A stretch of DNA of 52,698 bases from Panacagrimonas sp052386745 (GTDB taxonomy: Bacteria > Pseudomonadota > Gammaproteobacteria > Nevskiales > Nevskiaceae). The translations under genes were made by a program, and so were the position numbers. Each line of letters begins with the position of its first letter. Position 1 is the first letter of the stretch. The stretch is from contig JBQTJW010000029.1 of assembly GCA_052386745.1 (NCBI GenBank), positions 1 through 52,698 of the forward strand, given 5' to 3'. This document shows, piece after piece, positions 51,417-52,698 of this stretch. A model generated the notes under the pieces. It saw only the letters and a program-made list of their open reading frames with translations, was not told the origin of the DNA and did no database searches.

Positions 51417-52698
<1,282 letters not shown>

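Overview
The window is high-GC, gene-dense bacterial DNA. The gene set (rpoD with a long acidic N-terminus, tamA-tamB, coq7, sanA-like, yfcH-like, an Fbp-type iron transporter, TonB receptors) fits a gammaproteobacterium, most likely of the Xanthomonadales/Lysobacterales. That placement is inferred from gene content and protein style; no marker tree was run. No rRNA, tRNA, CRISPR array, IS element or phage gene was recognised. Several broken gene remnants lie between otherwise intact operons.

Layout. 1-7.5 kb: a truncated thyA, a VOC-fold protein, a GAF-PAS-PAS-PAS-GGDEF diguanylate cyclase, a secreted metzincin-type protease with PPC and PKD domains, a dehydrogenase remnant, a DUF2846-like lipoprotein and a secreted cupin. 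7.6-13.8 kb: a tightly coupled four-gene minus-strand operon with TolC, a PqqD-like/degenerate M50/HlyD fusion, a cytoplasmic beta-propeller protein and a sulfotransferase. This is the least conventional unit in the window. 14.0-14.5 kb: a collapsed OmpR/EnvZ-like relic. 14.5-24.9 kb: an organic-phosphate scavenging locus with an esterase-like-phytase/GDPD protein, a 5'-nucleotidase, a secreted LTD/EEP nuclease, a TonB receptor and a beta-propeller phytase. Both promoter regions of this locus carry 7-mer arrays with 11-bp period that resemble PHO boxes.

25-27.1 kb: an intact MHS-type transporter flanked by remnants of a cytochrome P450 and a phenylacetate-CoA-ligase-like enzyme. 27.2-30.9 kb: an Fe(III) ABC transporter operon (binding protein, permease, ATPase) behind a Fur-like site. 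31-36.8 kb: a low-GC membrane protein, a limonene-epoxide-hydrolase-like protein, a TlpA-like thioredoxin, a histidine phosphatase, a family 2 glycosyltransferase, an NAD-dependent epimerase and an unknown helical protein. 37-41.5 kb: an M6-type metalloprotease, an HPP-CBS membrane protein, a YfcH-like epimerase and a small secreted protein. 41.7-52.7 kb: core genes coq7, sanA-like, tamB, tamA, a ParA-like ATPase, a DUF255 thioredoxin-fold protein, a bidirectional terminator and the 3' part of rpoD.

How the genes work together. The phosphate locus reads as a complete extracellular chain. The nuclease would release nucleotides, the 5'-nucleotidase would strip phosphate, the GDPD/phytase-like protein and the phytase would act on glycerophosphodiesters and phytate, and the TonB receptor would import a bulky phosphorylated ligand across the outer membrane. 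The TolC-HlyD operon has an outer-membrane channel and a periplasmic adaptor but no ABC or RND pump. Its adaptor is fused to a membrane domain that looks like a dead site-2 protease, and it is coupled to a sulfotransferase. This suggests export of a sulfated product by an unusual route, which is inference.
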